A stretch of 64,000 bases of DNA, from NCBI GenBank assembly GCA_965204695.1, contig OZ242007.1, positions 620,001 through 684,000 of the forward strand, in the 5' to 3' direction. The translations under genes and the position numbers were made by a program. Under the pieces are notes generated by a model. It did not search any database and was not told the origin of the DNA. It saw only the letters and a list, made by a program, of their open reading frames with translations. How positions within the stretch are numbered: position 1 is the stretch's first letter; each line of letters starts with the position of its first letter. Source of the DNA: JAHEKD01 sp965204695 (GTDB lineage Bacteria > Pseudomonadota > Gammaproteobacteria > Arenicellales > JAHEKD01). Below, piece by piece: positions 26,089 through 34,556 of the stretch.

Positions 26089-26556
26089 CTATTCGGCAAT
26101 ATCAGCTTGATAAACTTTTCTTTTGCGCTCAAAAAACCCGGATAACAAATCTGCACACTCTTGCTCCAAAACACCACCTGTAATATCGATCAGATGATTG
26201 AAACTAAACTCATCAACTCGCTCAATAACACCAAAACGCTGATCCGATGCGCCATAAACCAACCGCCCTACTCTGGCATTAATTAAAGCACCAAAACACA
26301 TCAAACACGGCTCTAAGGTTACATACAGAGTTGTATCAGGCAAACGATAATTCTGTACTGATATGGCAGCTTTTCTGAGTGCCAATATTTCCGCATGAGC
26401 AGTTGGGTCATGATCGTTAATCGGTTGGTTCCAGGCTTCACTAATAATCTCGTTATTTTTGACCAGGACTGCACCAATGGGCACTTCGCCTATATCGGCC
26501 GCATGCTGGGCCAGCTTCAAGGCGTGTTGCATCCATTCAACATCGCTGGCAACCAT
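26089..26556 (-). CDS. tadA: tRNA-specific adenosine deaminase TadA
   Basis: 155-residue zinc deaminase that makes inosine at the wobble position of tRNA-Arg(ACG). The catalytic motifs are AHAEILAL (His ligand and Glu proton shuttle) and PCLMCFGAL (two Cys ligands). IGEVPIGAVLVKN is the usual N-terminal signature. The gene lies directly upstream of the tRNA-Ser gene on the same strand. Confidence 0.96.
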   Translation of the reverse strand: MVASDVEWMQHALKLAQHAADIGEVPIGAVLVKNNEIISEAWNQPINDHDPTAHAEILALRKAAISVQNYRLPDTTLYVTLEPCLMCFGALINARVGRLVYGASDQRFGVIERVDEFSFNHLIDITGGVLEQECADLLSGFFERKRKVYQADIAE

Positions 26557-26644
26557 TTTATTTATCCCCTCTTTGCATCTTAGAATTCTCGGTTTTTAAC
26601 AACAGTACCCCGTCATATTAAATTCGACAGCCTATTTAACGCCG

Positions 26645-26663
26645 CTCCCCCTAACAGGGGGAG
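26645..26663. other. Perfect GC-rich hairpin between guaA and tadA
   Basis: CTCCCCC, TAACA-type loop and GGGGGAG form a strong stem in the 170-base gap. On the plus strand it is followed by an AT-rich run, on the minus strand not, so it is a weak terminator candidate for guaA. It could also be a small repeat. Confidence 0.4.
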
Positions 26664-26728
26664 AATATTATTTTCCAGACTTTTTAACAAACTTAACAAG
26701 ACTGTTAGCTCATTAACTATAGTAGTTG

Positions 26729-28291
26729 TTACTCCCACTCGATAGTCGCAGGGGGCTTACCGGAGATATCATAGACTACCCGGCTGATACCGCTGACTTG
26801 ATTGATGATTTTGTGGGAAACTTCGGATAAAAATTCATGTGATAACCTGGCCCAATGAGCTGTCATGAAATCGATTGTTTCCACAGCTCTGAGAGCAATA
26901 ACATATTCATAAGCTCTATTATCACCGACTACACCGACTGACTTGACCGGCAAAAATACAGCGAAAGCCTGACTGACCTGGTCATAAAGATTATGTTCTC
27001 GTAAGGCATCTATGAATATTGCATCAGCTTTTTGCAATGGCTCTATGTATTCAGGTTTTACTTCCCCAAGAATTCTCACTCCCAATCCAGGCCCTGGGAA
27101 TGGATGGCGATAAACCATTTCTTGGGGCAACCCTAACTCAACCCCAATTTTCCGAACCTCGTCCTTAAACAACATTCTTAGTGGTTCAATTAATTCCAAG
27201 CCCATGTCCTCTGGCAATCCACCGACGTTATGATGGGATTTAATCACCTTGGCCTTCCCTGTTTTAGAACCGGCAGATTCAATTACATCTGGATAAATAG
27301 TTCCTTGAGCCAGCCACTTTGCATCTTGAAGTTGCCCCGCTTCGTGCTCAAACACTTTAATAAATTCATGGCCAATAATTTTACGTTTCTCTTCAGGGTC
27401 ACTCACACCTGCTAACTGCTGATAAAATTGATCTTGAGCATTTACCCTTTTTACTTTGACACCAAGCTTTTGGTTAAAAATTGCCATAACATCATCGCCT
27501 TCATTAAGGCGCAACAAGCCATGATCGACAAAAATACAGGTGAGTTGATCGCCAATTGCCTTATGCAGTAAAACTGCTGCTACTGCAGAATCGACCCCAC
27601 CGGATAGGCCAAGAATGACTTGATCAGTGCCTACTTGGGATTTAATTTTCTCAATTTCGTTTTCTATAATGTTACCGGCATTCCATTCGGTTTTGCTGCC
27701 GCAAATATCGACAGCAAAGCGTCGGATTAAAGTTTGACCTTGTTGAGTGTGGGTGACTTCCGGATGAAATTGCAGACCGAAAATTGGCTTATTTTTATGT
27801 CCAATGACAACATTTTCAGCATTAGCCGTTGATGCCAATTTTTCAAAATAATCGGGTAGTTGAGTAACTTTGTCAGCATGACTCATCCATACATCCAGTG
27901 TTGAATGGCCTTCCAGCAGCAAGCCTTCGGTTAACACATTATGGTGGTTGAAAACGACATTAGCATGACCATATTCCCGTTTATCGCTAGTTGCGACCTT
28001 GCCACCAAAATAATGAGCCAAAGCTTGCATGCCATAGCAAATGCCCAATACCGGCACATCAAGCTCAAACACGATATCGGGAATAAACGGCGCACTGTGT
28101 TCCGTAACTGTCTCCGGACCACCTGAAAGGATAATACCTTTTGGACTGAAGTTTTTAATCGACTCTGGGTCCGCATCCCAGGCATAGATTTCGCTATAAA
28201 TACCTATCTCACGCAAATTACGGGCGATTAGCTGCGTGTACTGGGAGCCATAATCCAGTACCAACAACCTGTCAGAAGTTAATGATGTCAT
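26729..28291 (-). CDS. guaA: GMP synthase (glutamine-hydrolysing)
   Basis: 520-residue enzyme converting XMP to GMP. The class I glutamine amidotransferase domain has GICYGMQAL (catalytic Cys) and FHPEVTHT; the ATP-pyrophosphatase domain has SGGVDSAVAAVLLH; the dimerisation domain ends ISGKPPATIEWE. It is downstream of guaB on the same strand, separated by 161 bases carrying a hairpin repeat. Confidence 0.98.
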   Translation of the reverse strand: MTSLTSDRLLVLDYGSQYTQLIARNLREIGIYSEIYAWDADPESIKNFSPKGIILSGGPETVTEHSAPFIPDIVFELDVPVLGICYGMQALAHYFGGKVATSDKREYGHANVVFNHHNVLTEGLLLEGHSTLDVWMSHADKVTQLPDYFEKLASTANAENVVIGHKNKPIFGLQFHPEVTHTQQGQTLIRRFAVDICGSKTEWNAGNIIENEIEKIKSQVGTDQVILGLSGGVDSAVAAVLLHKAIGDQLTCIFVDHGLLRLNEGDDVMAIFNQKLGVKVKRVNAQDQFYQQLAGVSDPEEKRKIIGHEFIKVFEHEAGQLQDAKWLAQGTIYPDVIESAGSKTGKAKVIKSHHNVGGLPEDMGLELIEPLRMLFKDEVRKIGVELGLPQEMVYRHPFPGPGLGVRILGEVKPEYIEPLQKADAIFIDALREHNLYDQVSQAFAVFLPVKSVGVVGDNRAYEYVIALRAVETIDFMTAHWARLSHEFLSEVSHKIINQVSGISRVVYDISGKPPATIEWE

Positions 28292-28350
28292 AAGATTAAA
28301 TCTTCAAATTTAAGCGACAAACAACATACAACGGCAAACCAATATGAATA

Positions 28351-28394
28351 GATTGCTTCGCTCTGCTTTCATACCCGAATGGGTGCGCAATGAC
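28351..28394. repeat. Hairpin repeat between guaB and guaA (copy 1)
   Basis: GATTGC...GCAATGAC closes a stem around CTTTCATACCCGAATGGGTGCG. The inner part matches the repeat at 60815-60857, while the closing bases differ but still pair (ATTGC/GCAAT here, ATCCC/GGGAT there). It lies in the guaB-guaA gap, where a hairpin could tune downstream guaA expression. Confidence 0.6.
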
Positions 28395-28452
28395 GTGAGG
28401 CAACTGTATAGCGACAAAACACAATACTGCGCATCCTTTTAAAAAAATTCTT

Positions 28453-29910
28453 CTAACGTTGCTGATAATTAGGCGCTTCCTTAACAATACTCACATCGTG
28501 CACGTGGCTTTCCTTAGCCCCTGCATTGGTAATACGTACAAACTTTGCTTGTCTCAATAAAGACAAATCGTTGCTACCTGTATAACCCATACTTGCCCTT
28601 AGACCACCCATTAATTGATGAATAATATTTGCCATCGAACCTTTGAACGGCACTCTGCCTTCAATGCCTTCTGGGACTAATTTGTCTGGATTTTTTGTGT
28701 CTTGTTGAAAATATCTGTCTTTGGAGCCTTTTTGCATAGCGCCGAGCGAACCCATACCACGATAAAGCTTATAGCTACGGCCTTGATATAAAACTATTTC
28801 TCCTGGTGTTTCTTCGCTACCCGCTAATAAACTCCCTACCATCGCAGCGCTGGCACCTGCTGCCAGTGCTTTGGCAATATCGCCGGAAAAGCGCAAGCCA
28901 CCGTCTGCAATCGCTGGAATATCTGTTGATTTCAAGGCTTCACACACTGAACGAATAGCTGTGATTTGTGGCACACCAACACCAGCGATAATCCGGGTTG
29001 TGCAGATTGAACCTGGACCGATGCCTACTTTGACCGCATCAGCCCCCATATCGACCAGATCCAGAGCAGCTTCACCAGTCGCAATATTTCCTGCAATCAC
29101 CTGAACATGTGAATAGTCAGATTTTATTTTTTTAACTCTATCCAAAACACCTTTGGAATGACCATGTGCAGTATCAACCACGATGACATCAACACCGGCA
29201 TTGATTAATTCTTCCACCCGCTCATCGGCATCTTCACCAACACCAACTGCCGCGGCAACTCTTAATGAACCATGTTCATCTTTGCTCGCATTCGGATAAT
29301 CACTGGACTTTTGGATGTCTTTAACCGTGACCAGACCTTTAAGATTAAAACCATCATCGACCACTAAGACTTTCTCAATTCGATGCTCATGCAATAATTT
29401 ACGGATTTCTTCCTGAGTTGCACCTTCTAATGCCGTAACCAGTTTGTCACGCGGCGTCATCACTTCACTGACAGGGCGATTAGTATCAGTCACAAAACGC
29501 AAATCACGATTGGTCACAATGCCATTGAGTTTGTCATCTTTTAAGACCGGCAACCCTGAAATATTATGCTCTTGGGTAATATTAATCACATCGGCAATTG
29601 ATGTGTCGGCAGTCACCGTAATAGGGTCATTAATAATTCCTGTTTCATAACGTTTCACCCGGCGCACATGTGCAGCCTGCTGCCTGGGCTGCATGTTTCT
29701 GTGAATGACTCCAATACCTCCTTCCTGAGCTAAACATATCGCTGCAGGCGCCTCAGTCACTGTATCCATGGCAGCAGAAAGCAGTGGAATATTGAGGCTT
29801 ATCGAACGAGTAAGTTGAGTTTTAAGGCTAACATCCTTGGGTAAAACCTCTGAACGGGCCGGAACCAAAAGGACATCATCAAAGGTGAGAGCTGTTTCGT
29901 ATAGTTCCAT
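28453..29910 (-). CDS. guaB: IMP dehydrogenase
   Basis: 485-residue NAD-dependent enzyme oxidising IMP to XMP, the committed step to GMP. Catalytic loop Cys is in GPGSICTTRI. A pair of CBS domains (about residues 95-205) is inserted in the barrel. DGGLRFSGDIAKALAAGA and KGSKDRYFQ are typical. It is divergent from xseA across a 68-base gap. Confidence 0.98.
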   Translation of the reverse strand: MELYETALTFDDVLLVPARSEVLPKDVSLKTQLTRSISLNIPLLSAAMDTVTEAPAAICLAQEGGIGVIHRNMQPRQQAAHVRRVKRYETGIINDPITVTADTSIADVINITQEHNISGLPVLKDDKLNGIVTNRDLRFVTDTNRPVSEVMTPRDKLVTALEGATQEEIRKLLHEHRIEKVLVVDDGFNLKGLVTVKDIQKSSDYPNASKDEHGSLRVAAAVGVGEDADERVEELINAGVDVIVVDTAHGHSKGVLDRVKKIKSDYSHVQVIAGNIATGEAALDLVDMGADAVKVGIGPGSICTTRIIAGVGVPQITAIRSVCEALKSTDIPAIADGGLRFSGDIAKALAAGASAAMVGSLLAGSEETPGEIVLYQGRSYKLYRGMGSLGAMQKGSKDRYFQQDTKNPDKLVPEGIEGRVPFKGSMANIIHQLMGGLRASMGYTGSNDLSLLRQAKFVRITNAGAKESHVHDVSIVKEAPNYQQR

Positions 29911-29978
29911 CTGCGAATTATACAGACAAGGGTAAAATAAACAAAAGATAATCGAATAATTTTGTTAAATTTTAGGTA

Positions 29979-31307
29979 ATGAACTCAAACCAACAACATA
30001 TCTATCAAGTCAGCGAGCTCACTTCTGAGGTGCGTCAATTGCTTGAAGCCAGTTACCCGAATATTTGGGTGGAAGGTGAAATCTCTAATTTGGCCAGACC
30101 GGCATCCGGGCATTTATATTTTTCGCTCAAAGACGATAAATCCCAGATTAGATGTGCTTTTTTCCGCAATCGTATGAATAAGTTGGACTGCACCCCGGAA
30201 GATGGAGTGCAGGTTCGAATTCGAGCCCAGGTGAGCCTTTATGAGAACCGCGGGGATTTTCAACTGATTGTGAATCACCTCGAAGAAGCCGGTCTCGGTA
30301 ATCTACAAATTGCATTTGAAAAACTGAAACAAAAGCTGGCTGCAGAAGGTTTATTCGCTACTGAATTCAAAAAAGCATTGCCCCGCTTCCCTAAAACTAT
30401 CGGCGTGATTACCTCTGCCACCGGTGCAGCTATCAAAGATATTCTTAGCACATGTGAAAGACGGTATCCGATTGCAAAGATTTTAGTTTATCCAGTTCAA
30501 GTCCAAGGAGAACATGCAGCCAAGCAAATTGAAAAAGTCCTGCGTGAAGCTGATAAGGCCAGTCTTTGTGATGTATTAATTGTGGGTCGTGGCGGTGGCT
30601 CGCTTGAGGATTTGTGGGCATTTAATGAAGAAATTCTAGCCAGAGCAATTTTCGACTGTCAAACACCTGTGATTTCAGCGGTTGGCCACGATATTGATTT
30701 TACTATTTCGGATTTCGTTGCTGATGTTCGTGCTCCTACGCCGACAGCGGCGGCGGAACTGGCTACACCTGATAGTCAGCAACTAAATTCACAATTCATA
30801 CAAATTGAACAGCGTCTATTTTCGTTAATGAAGTCAATACTGATCAATCGAATTCAACGTACAGACATGCTTACACGACGGCTAGTTCATCCAACTGAAA
30901 AATTAAAATCCTGGCAGCAGTTAAACATTCAATTAAGTGAACGGCTAAAAAATCACATGCAAACTCAACTAAATCAACAAAAACAGTATTTGAATCATTT
31001 AAATCGCCTAATTCAAACTAATTCACCACACAAAAGCCTGTTGCAAATCGAAGATAAGCTTAAATTACTTGATTTACAGCTAATTAAATCAGGTCAAGCC
31101 AAACTAAACCTTCGAATCAATGAGCTTGCTTCGCTGACTGATAAACTTATTACCTTAAGTCCACAATCCACACTAGAGCGCGGTTATGCAATTGTCACTG
31201 AGACCAACCAAAACAAAATTCTCAGAAAACTTCAAGATGTCAAAGCTAAACAACCAATTAATGTGCAATTAGCAGATGGTTCATTTGCTGCCACAACAGA
31301 TGAATAG
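29979..31307 (+). CDS. xseA: Exodeoxyribonuclease VII large subunit
   Basis: 442-residue nuclease subunit with an N-terminal OB fold (IWVEGEISNLARPASGHLYFSLKD), a catalytic domain (TSATGAAIKDI, GRGGGSLEDLWAFN, SAVGHDIDFT) and a long coiled-coil C-terminus. It degrades single-stranded DNA from both ends with XseB, which is not in this window. Divergent from guaB, as in many gammaproteobacteria. Confidence 0.96.
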   Translation: MNSNQQHIYQVSELTSEVRQLLEASYPNIWVEGEISNLARPASGHLYFSLKDDKSQIRCAFFRNRMNKLDCTPEDGVQVRIRAQVSLYENRGDFQLIVNHLEEAGLGNLQIAFEKLKQKLAAEGLFATEFKKALPRFPKTIGVITSATGAAIKDILSTCERRYPIAKILVYPVQVQGEHAAKQIEKVLREADKASLCDVLIVGRGGGSLEDLWAFNEEILARAIFDCQTPVISAVGHDIDFTISDFVADVRAPTPTAAAELATPDSQQLNSQFIQIEQRLFSLMKSILINRIQRTDMLTRRLVHPTEKLKSWQQLNIQLSERLKNHMQTQLNQQKQYLNHLNRLIQTNSPHKSLLQIEDKLKLLDLQLIKSGQAKLNLRINELASLTDKLITLSPQSTLERGYAIVTETNQNKILRKLQDVKAKQPINVQLADGSFAATTDE

Positions 31308-31360
31308 CCGAGTTTGCTCTGGCAAGATACAATAACAATAACGGGCACACGACAACAACC

Positions 31361-32848
31361 ATGAATGAACCATTGACCAAATTTAATACCTACAATGACG
31401 AGTTAAAGCTGCAAAATGCCAATAAAGCGTTTTCGATGAAAAAAAGAATCATTGTCAACACGCTTATCGGCTTTTTAGTTCTATTCCTGACTATTGGATT
31501 GGGAGGCACTTTCTATTTGATCAAATGGTTAAATAAAGAATTCGATCAGAATTTAAGCTCAAAGTCTCGCGTTCTGGTTTCTTTAGTTAATGCAAATGAA
31601 AATGGGGTCGCGTTTGATTTTTCTGAGGAATTTATGCCGGAATTTGGGCAAGGCATTGAACCTGAGTATTTCCAATTGTGGCTTAATAATAATAAAACAC
31701 TGGATAAATCCGAATCATTAAGCTCTTTGACTCATCAAACGGATTTGCCGGTCAGTGACTTCATTTCAACTGAGGAGAAATTCAAGGATGTCGCCTTACC
31801 AGATGGCCGCGATGGGCGCATGGTCAGGGTCAGTTTTTTTCCAAAAATCCAGGATGATCCTGATGCTAATGAATCTTTAATTGATCGCCTGCCGGTGATC
31901 ACGCTTGCGATCGCCAAAGAGAGGGAATCACTAGATAAGACCATTAGAGATTTTGTCTTAATATTTTCTGCAATTGTTATTTTGTTCACCGTTATTGCGG
32001 CTCTGACGATTTGGCAGATGGTCACCAAAGGTTTAAAGCCGCTTAAAAATTTACAACGTAAAATGTCTGTGCTAGCGATAGACAACTTGTCTGAACGTCT
32101 GGATTTGCCTAATCCTCCCAAAGAGCTTGAGGATACTGTTGATCAATTCAATCGTATGCTTGAACGCATGCAAGAAAGTTTTGAACGTGAAAAAAGTTTT
32201 ACTTCGGAAATTGCACTTGAATTAAGCACACCGATTTCCGAGATGCGCAGTCTGGCAGAAACAGCCATTAATGAGTCACCGACCCCGGCTCAATATCAAA
32301 ATATTCTCGATTCAACCCTAGAGATGGAACAAACCGTTGCCAACTTGATGGCCCTGGCTCGCTGTGACAAAGGTAATATTGTGCTGGAACCACAAGTCAT
32401 CAAACTGGCAAGCAGAATTGATAATTACTGGCTCAAACATGCTGACAAAGCTGTCCGCAAATCAATACGCCATGTTAATCATATCGATGAAAAATTCAAG
32501 ATTATCTCCAGCTCAGCAGAGTTGGATGTCATTTTTAATAACTTGATTGTCAATGCTATTAGCCACAGTATTCGCGGTACTGAAATCACTACGTTTTGTA
32601 AAACACATGATGATATTCTTTGTGTTTGCATGACCAGCCATACCCGAAATATAACCGCACAGGACTTAGATAAAATGTTTGAGCGGGTCTGGCAAAAAAG
32701 ACACTCCAGCAAATTGCAGGGCAACTCAGGCCTGGGATTAATATTGGTAAAATCCTATGCTGATCTACTCGGTCTTAAAATAGAAACCGATTTATCAGAT
32801 CAAGGCTTATTGACGATCGAACTTTGCGGTTTTTATCAAGATCATTAA
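31361..32848 (+). CDS. Histidine-kinase-like membrane protein lacking the phospho-acceptor histidine
   Basis: 495 residues: membrane segment at about 30-54, an extracytoplasmic sensor of about 140 residues, a second membrane segment (198-220), a HAMP-like linker, a DHp-like helix pair and a HATPase domain. Where kinases have SHELRTPL, this protein has ALELSTPI: the His position is Leu286 (codon CTT at 32216-32218). The N-box Asn (NNLIVNAISHS) and the G2 motif (GNSGLGLILVKSY) survive, but the Asp of the G1 box (DxGxG) is missing. No response regulator is adjacent. It is probably a pseudokinase that senses or binds without autophosphorylation. It overlaps the convergent SGNH gene by 4 bases. 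Confidence 0.82.
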   Translation: MNEPLTKFNTYNDELKLQNANKAFSMKKRIIVNTLIGFLVLFLTIGLGGTFYLIKWLNKEFDQNLSSKSRVLVSLVNANENGVAFDFSEEFMPEFGQGIEPEYFQLWLNNNKTLDKSESLSSLTHQTDLPVSDFISTEEKFKDVALPDGRDGRMVRVSFFPKIQDDPDANESLIDRLPVITLAIAKERESLDKTIRDFVLIFSAIVILFTVIAALTIWQMVTKGLKPLKNLQRKMSVLAIDNLSERLDLPNPPKELEDTVDQFNRMLERMQESFEREKSFTSEIALELSTPISEMRSLAETAINESPTPAQYQNILDSTLEMEQTVANLMALARCDKGNIVLEPQVIKLASRIDNYWLKHADKAVRKSIRHVNHIDEKFKIISSSAELDVIFNNLIVNAISHSIRGTEITTFCKTHDDILCVCMTSHTRNITAQDLDKMFERVWQKRHSSKLQGNSGLGLILVKSYADLLGLKIETDLSDQGLLTIELCGFYQDH

Positions 32849-34011
32849 GAAGCGCTTATTTTTGAACACAAATGTTTAGCTAATATTTCCGACACTTTCT
32901 CATGTCCATATTCGCTGAAGTGGCCACGGCCTAGTTTATTATTTTTAAAGCCATAGAGATAATTTTCAGTATAAGGCCTTAGTTCATTTGCCAAACTCAC
33001 GGTTGAGATATTTTCTTTACCAGTGAATTGTAAAAAATTTTTATTAATCTGCTGATAGTATTCTTGCCTGGATAAATGTCTCGAGTTTTGAACTTTATCT
33101 CTTTCAGGAAGCAAGAGACTGGAATGCGGGATACTTAACACAGTAAAGCCAGCGTTAGCTTTTAAAGTTTCATTTTGAAATAGTTTGATTAGCTTTTGAG
33201 TTAACATCCAACTATTTTCAAGTTCTTGTTCATGTTTTTGTCGTTGTGCTAAGTCAACCAAACCATCATTTTGTCGTTGAACAGGTGGATGTTTTTTTGC
33301 CGTAAAAATTTGGGGAAGTAGTTTGATCGAGTTTCTAATCAATTCGAGCACTCTGAACTCTAGCATCAATCGATAATAGCCAAATTTGGCCAACCAGATT
33401 CGTTTCTTAAACCCTGGCTCATCTACAAATTGATTACCGACAACTAACTGATTATTCTGAACAGAAAATAAGGGTGATGGACCAGAATAATAGTAAGATG
33501 AGTTGTCAGTAATGTCGTTACCTTGGAAAAAACTCAGGATCACTTCATCTGGATGATACTGGACAACTTCATTACGCAACATCAACAATTCATGACCTGT
33601 ACCGTAATTTGATACACCAAATCCCAAAGTCTCGATGGTTTTATCAGATAAGGTGGTGCAAGTTTTTAGCTTTTCCGCAAGTAAAAACCAGAATGATTTT
33701 TGATATGGGACTTGTAAAGCCTCTACAAACGAATCGCCTAATACAGCAATTCGAAACACATTCTCAGGTTTATTAACTTGATGATTCTTATCATGGTAAC
33801 CCTGATTATTAATTCTGACAAAGGCTCTTCCCTCATTGGTGTACCAGGCCTCACCTCCGCCTATTAGGGCCTTCCCATAGATCGGATCTGGTTGCCAGAA
33901 GGCCTTACTGCCGTACTCGGTAATACGTAATACTATTTCCGCCACGACCAATGGAATCAACACAGTGAAAACCACCAGGAACAACCTTTTTTGACCGTTA
34001 GAAAGCTTCAC
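32845..34011 (-). CDS. SGNH/GDSL hydrolase-like protein, SxtL-type member of a carbamoylation cassette
   Basis: 388-residue protein with one N-terminal membrane segment (about residues 8-26) and an exported SGNH domain: block I AVLGDSFVEALQVP (Ser), GFGVSNYGTGHEL, VILSFFQGNDITD, and a C-terminal GHFSEYGHEKVSEIL supplying His. The start is GTG at 34011, overlapping the DUF5989 stop by one base. It is the last gene of a four-gene cassette ordered as sxtI-J-K-L in saxitoxin clusters, where sxtL is annotated as a GDSL lipase. The substrate is unknown; it might act on a carbamoylated or acylated envelope molecule. Confidence 0.8.
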   Translation of the reverse strand: MKLSNGQKRLFLVVFTVLIPLVVAEIVLRITEYGSKAFWQPDPIYGKALIGGGEAWYTNEGRAFVRINNQGYHDKNHQVNKPENVFRIAVLGDSFVEALQVPYQKSFWFLLAEKLKTCTTLSDKTIETLGFGVSNYGTGHELLMLRNEVVQYHPDEVILSFFQGNDITDNSSYYYSGPSPLFSVQNNQLVVGNQFVDEPGFKKRIWLAKFGYYRLMLEFRVLELIRNSIKLLPQIFTAKKHPPVQRQNDGLVDLAQRQKHEQELENSWMLTQKLIKLFQNETLKANAGFTVLSIPHSSLLLPERDKVQNSRHLSRQEYYQQINKNFLQFTGKENISTVSLANELRPYTENYLYGFKNNKLGRGHFSEYGHEKVSEILAKHLCSKISAS

Positions 34012-34163
34012 TAGAATAGCGTGTAGATAAAAGGAGCCAAGCTTGAGCCTTGAGTCAAAACAATCAGCATTCCTAACAGTAAAAGTGTCAGAATAATTGG
34101 TGCAAGCCAGAATTTTTTTCTCTCACGCATATAACCCCAAAGGTCTTTAAACAATTCCAGCAT
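34011..34163 (-). CDS. DUF5989 / SxtK-like small membrane protein (50 aa)
   Basis: A 50-residue gene too short for most ORF lists. The protein starts MLELFKDLWGYMRERKKFW, then a single hydrophobic segment (about residues 20-37), and ends LAPFIYTLF, the DUF5989 pattern. Its ATG directly follows the SxtJ stop (TAAATG) and its stop overlaps the SGNH start, so it is embedded in the cassette. Function unknown. Confidence 0.85.
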   Translation of the reverse strand: MLELFKDLWGYMRERKKFWLAPIILTLLLLGMLIVLTQGSSLAPFIYTLF

Positions 34164-34556
34164 TTAATACGGTCTTTCAAAATCATTTTGAATTGGATCA
34201 GCCGAATCAATCCATTCGGGCTGATTGGGTTTTTGATTCTGAGTCAAGCGGAAAACCAATCCAATCGGAGTCACCAACAAGAAAAAAATCAGTAATAAAA
34301 TTAATTGGGAAATCACGTGGCCCAAAATCTGCCCAAAAATCATCCAGACTTTGTAAACCGGTATTAATAAGTTATTGTTGACGAAATATAGGCACAATAG
34401 AATGATAGATACAAGCCAAGGCCAAATCAGAATCTTACCCAGCACCCATGCTAATAAACATCCGAATACCACGGCAATAAAGCCTGCCAAAATAAAGACA
34501 AATTTTTTAAGTTCATTTGCTTGAGGTGTCGGGGTTTTAGCTAAAATCTGTTTCAT
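34164..34556 (-). CDS. SxtJ family membrane protein
   Basis: 130-residue protein with about three membrane segments (19-40, 42-62 and 82-104) and the SxtJ-like TPIGLVFRL stretch. It overlaps the upstream carbamoyltransferase gene by 4 bases and abuts the DUF5989 gene. SxtJ proteins recur beside NodU-type carbamoyltransferases and may anchor the enzyme at the membrane; that role is inference. Confidence 0.82.
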   Translation of the reverse strand: MKQILAKTPTPQANELKKFVFILAGFIAVVFGCLLAWVLGKILIWPWLVSIILLCLYFVNNNLLIPVYKVWMIFGQILGHVISQLILLLIFFLLVTPIGLVFRLTQNQKPNQPEWIDSADPIQNDFERPY

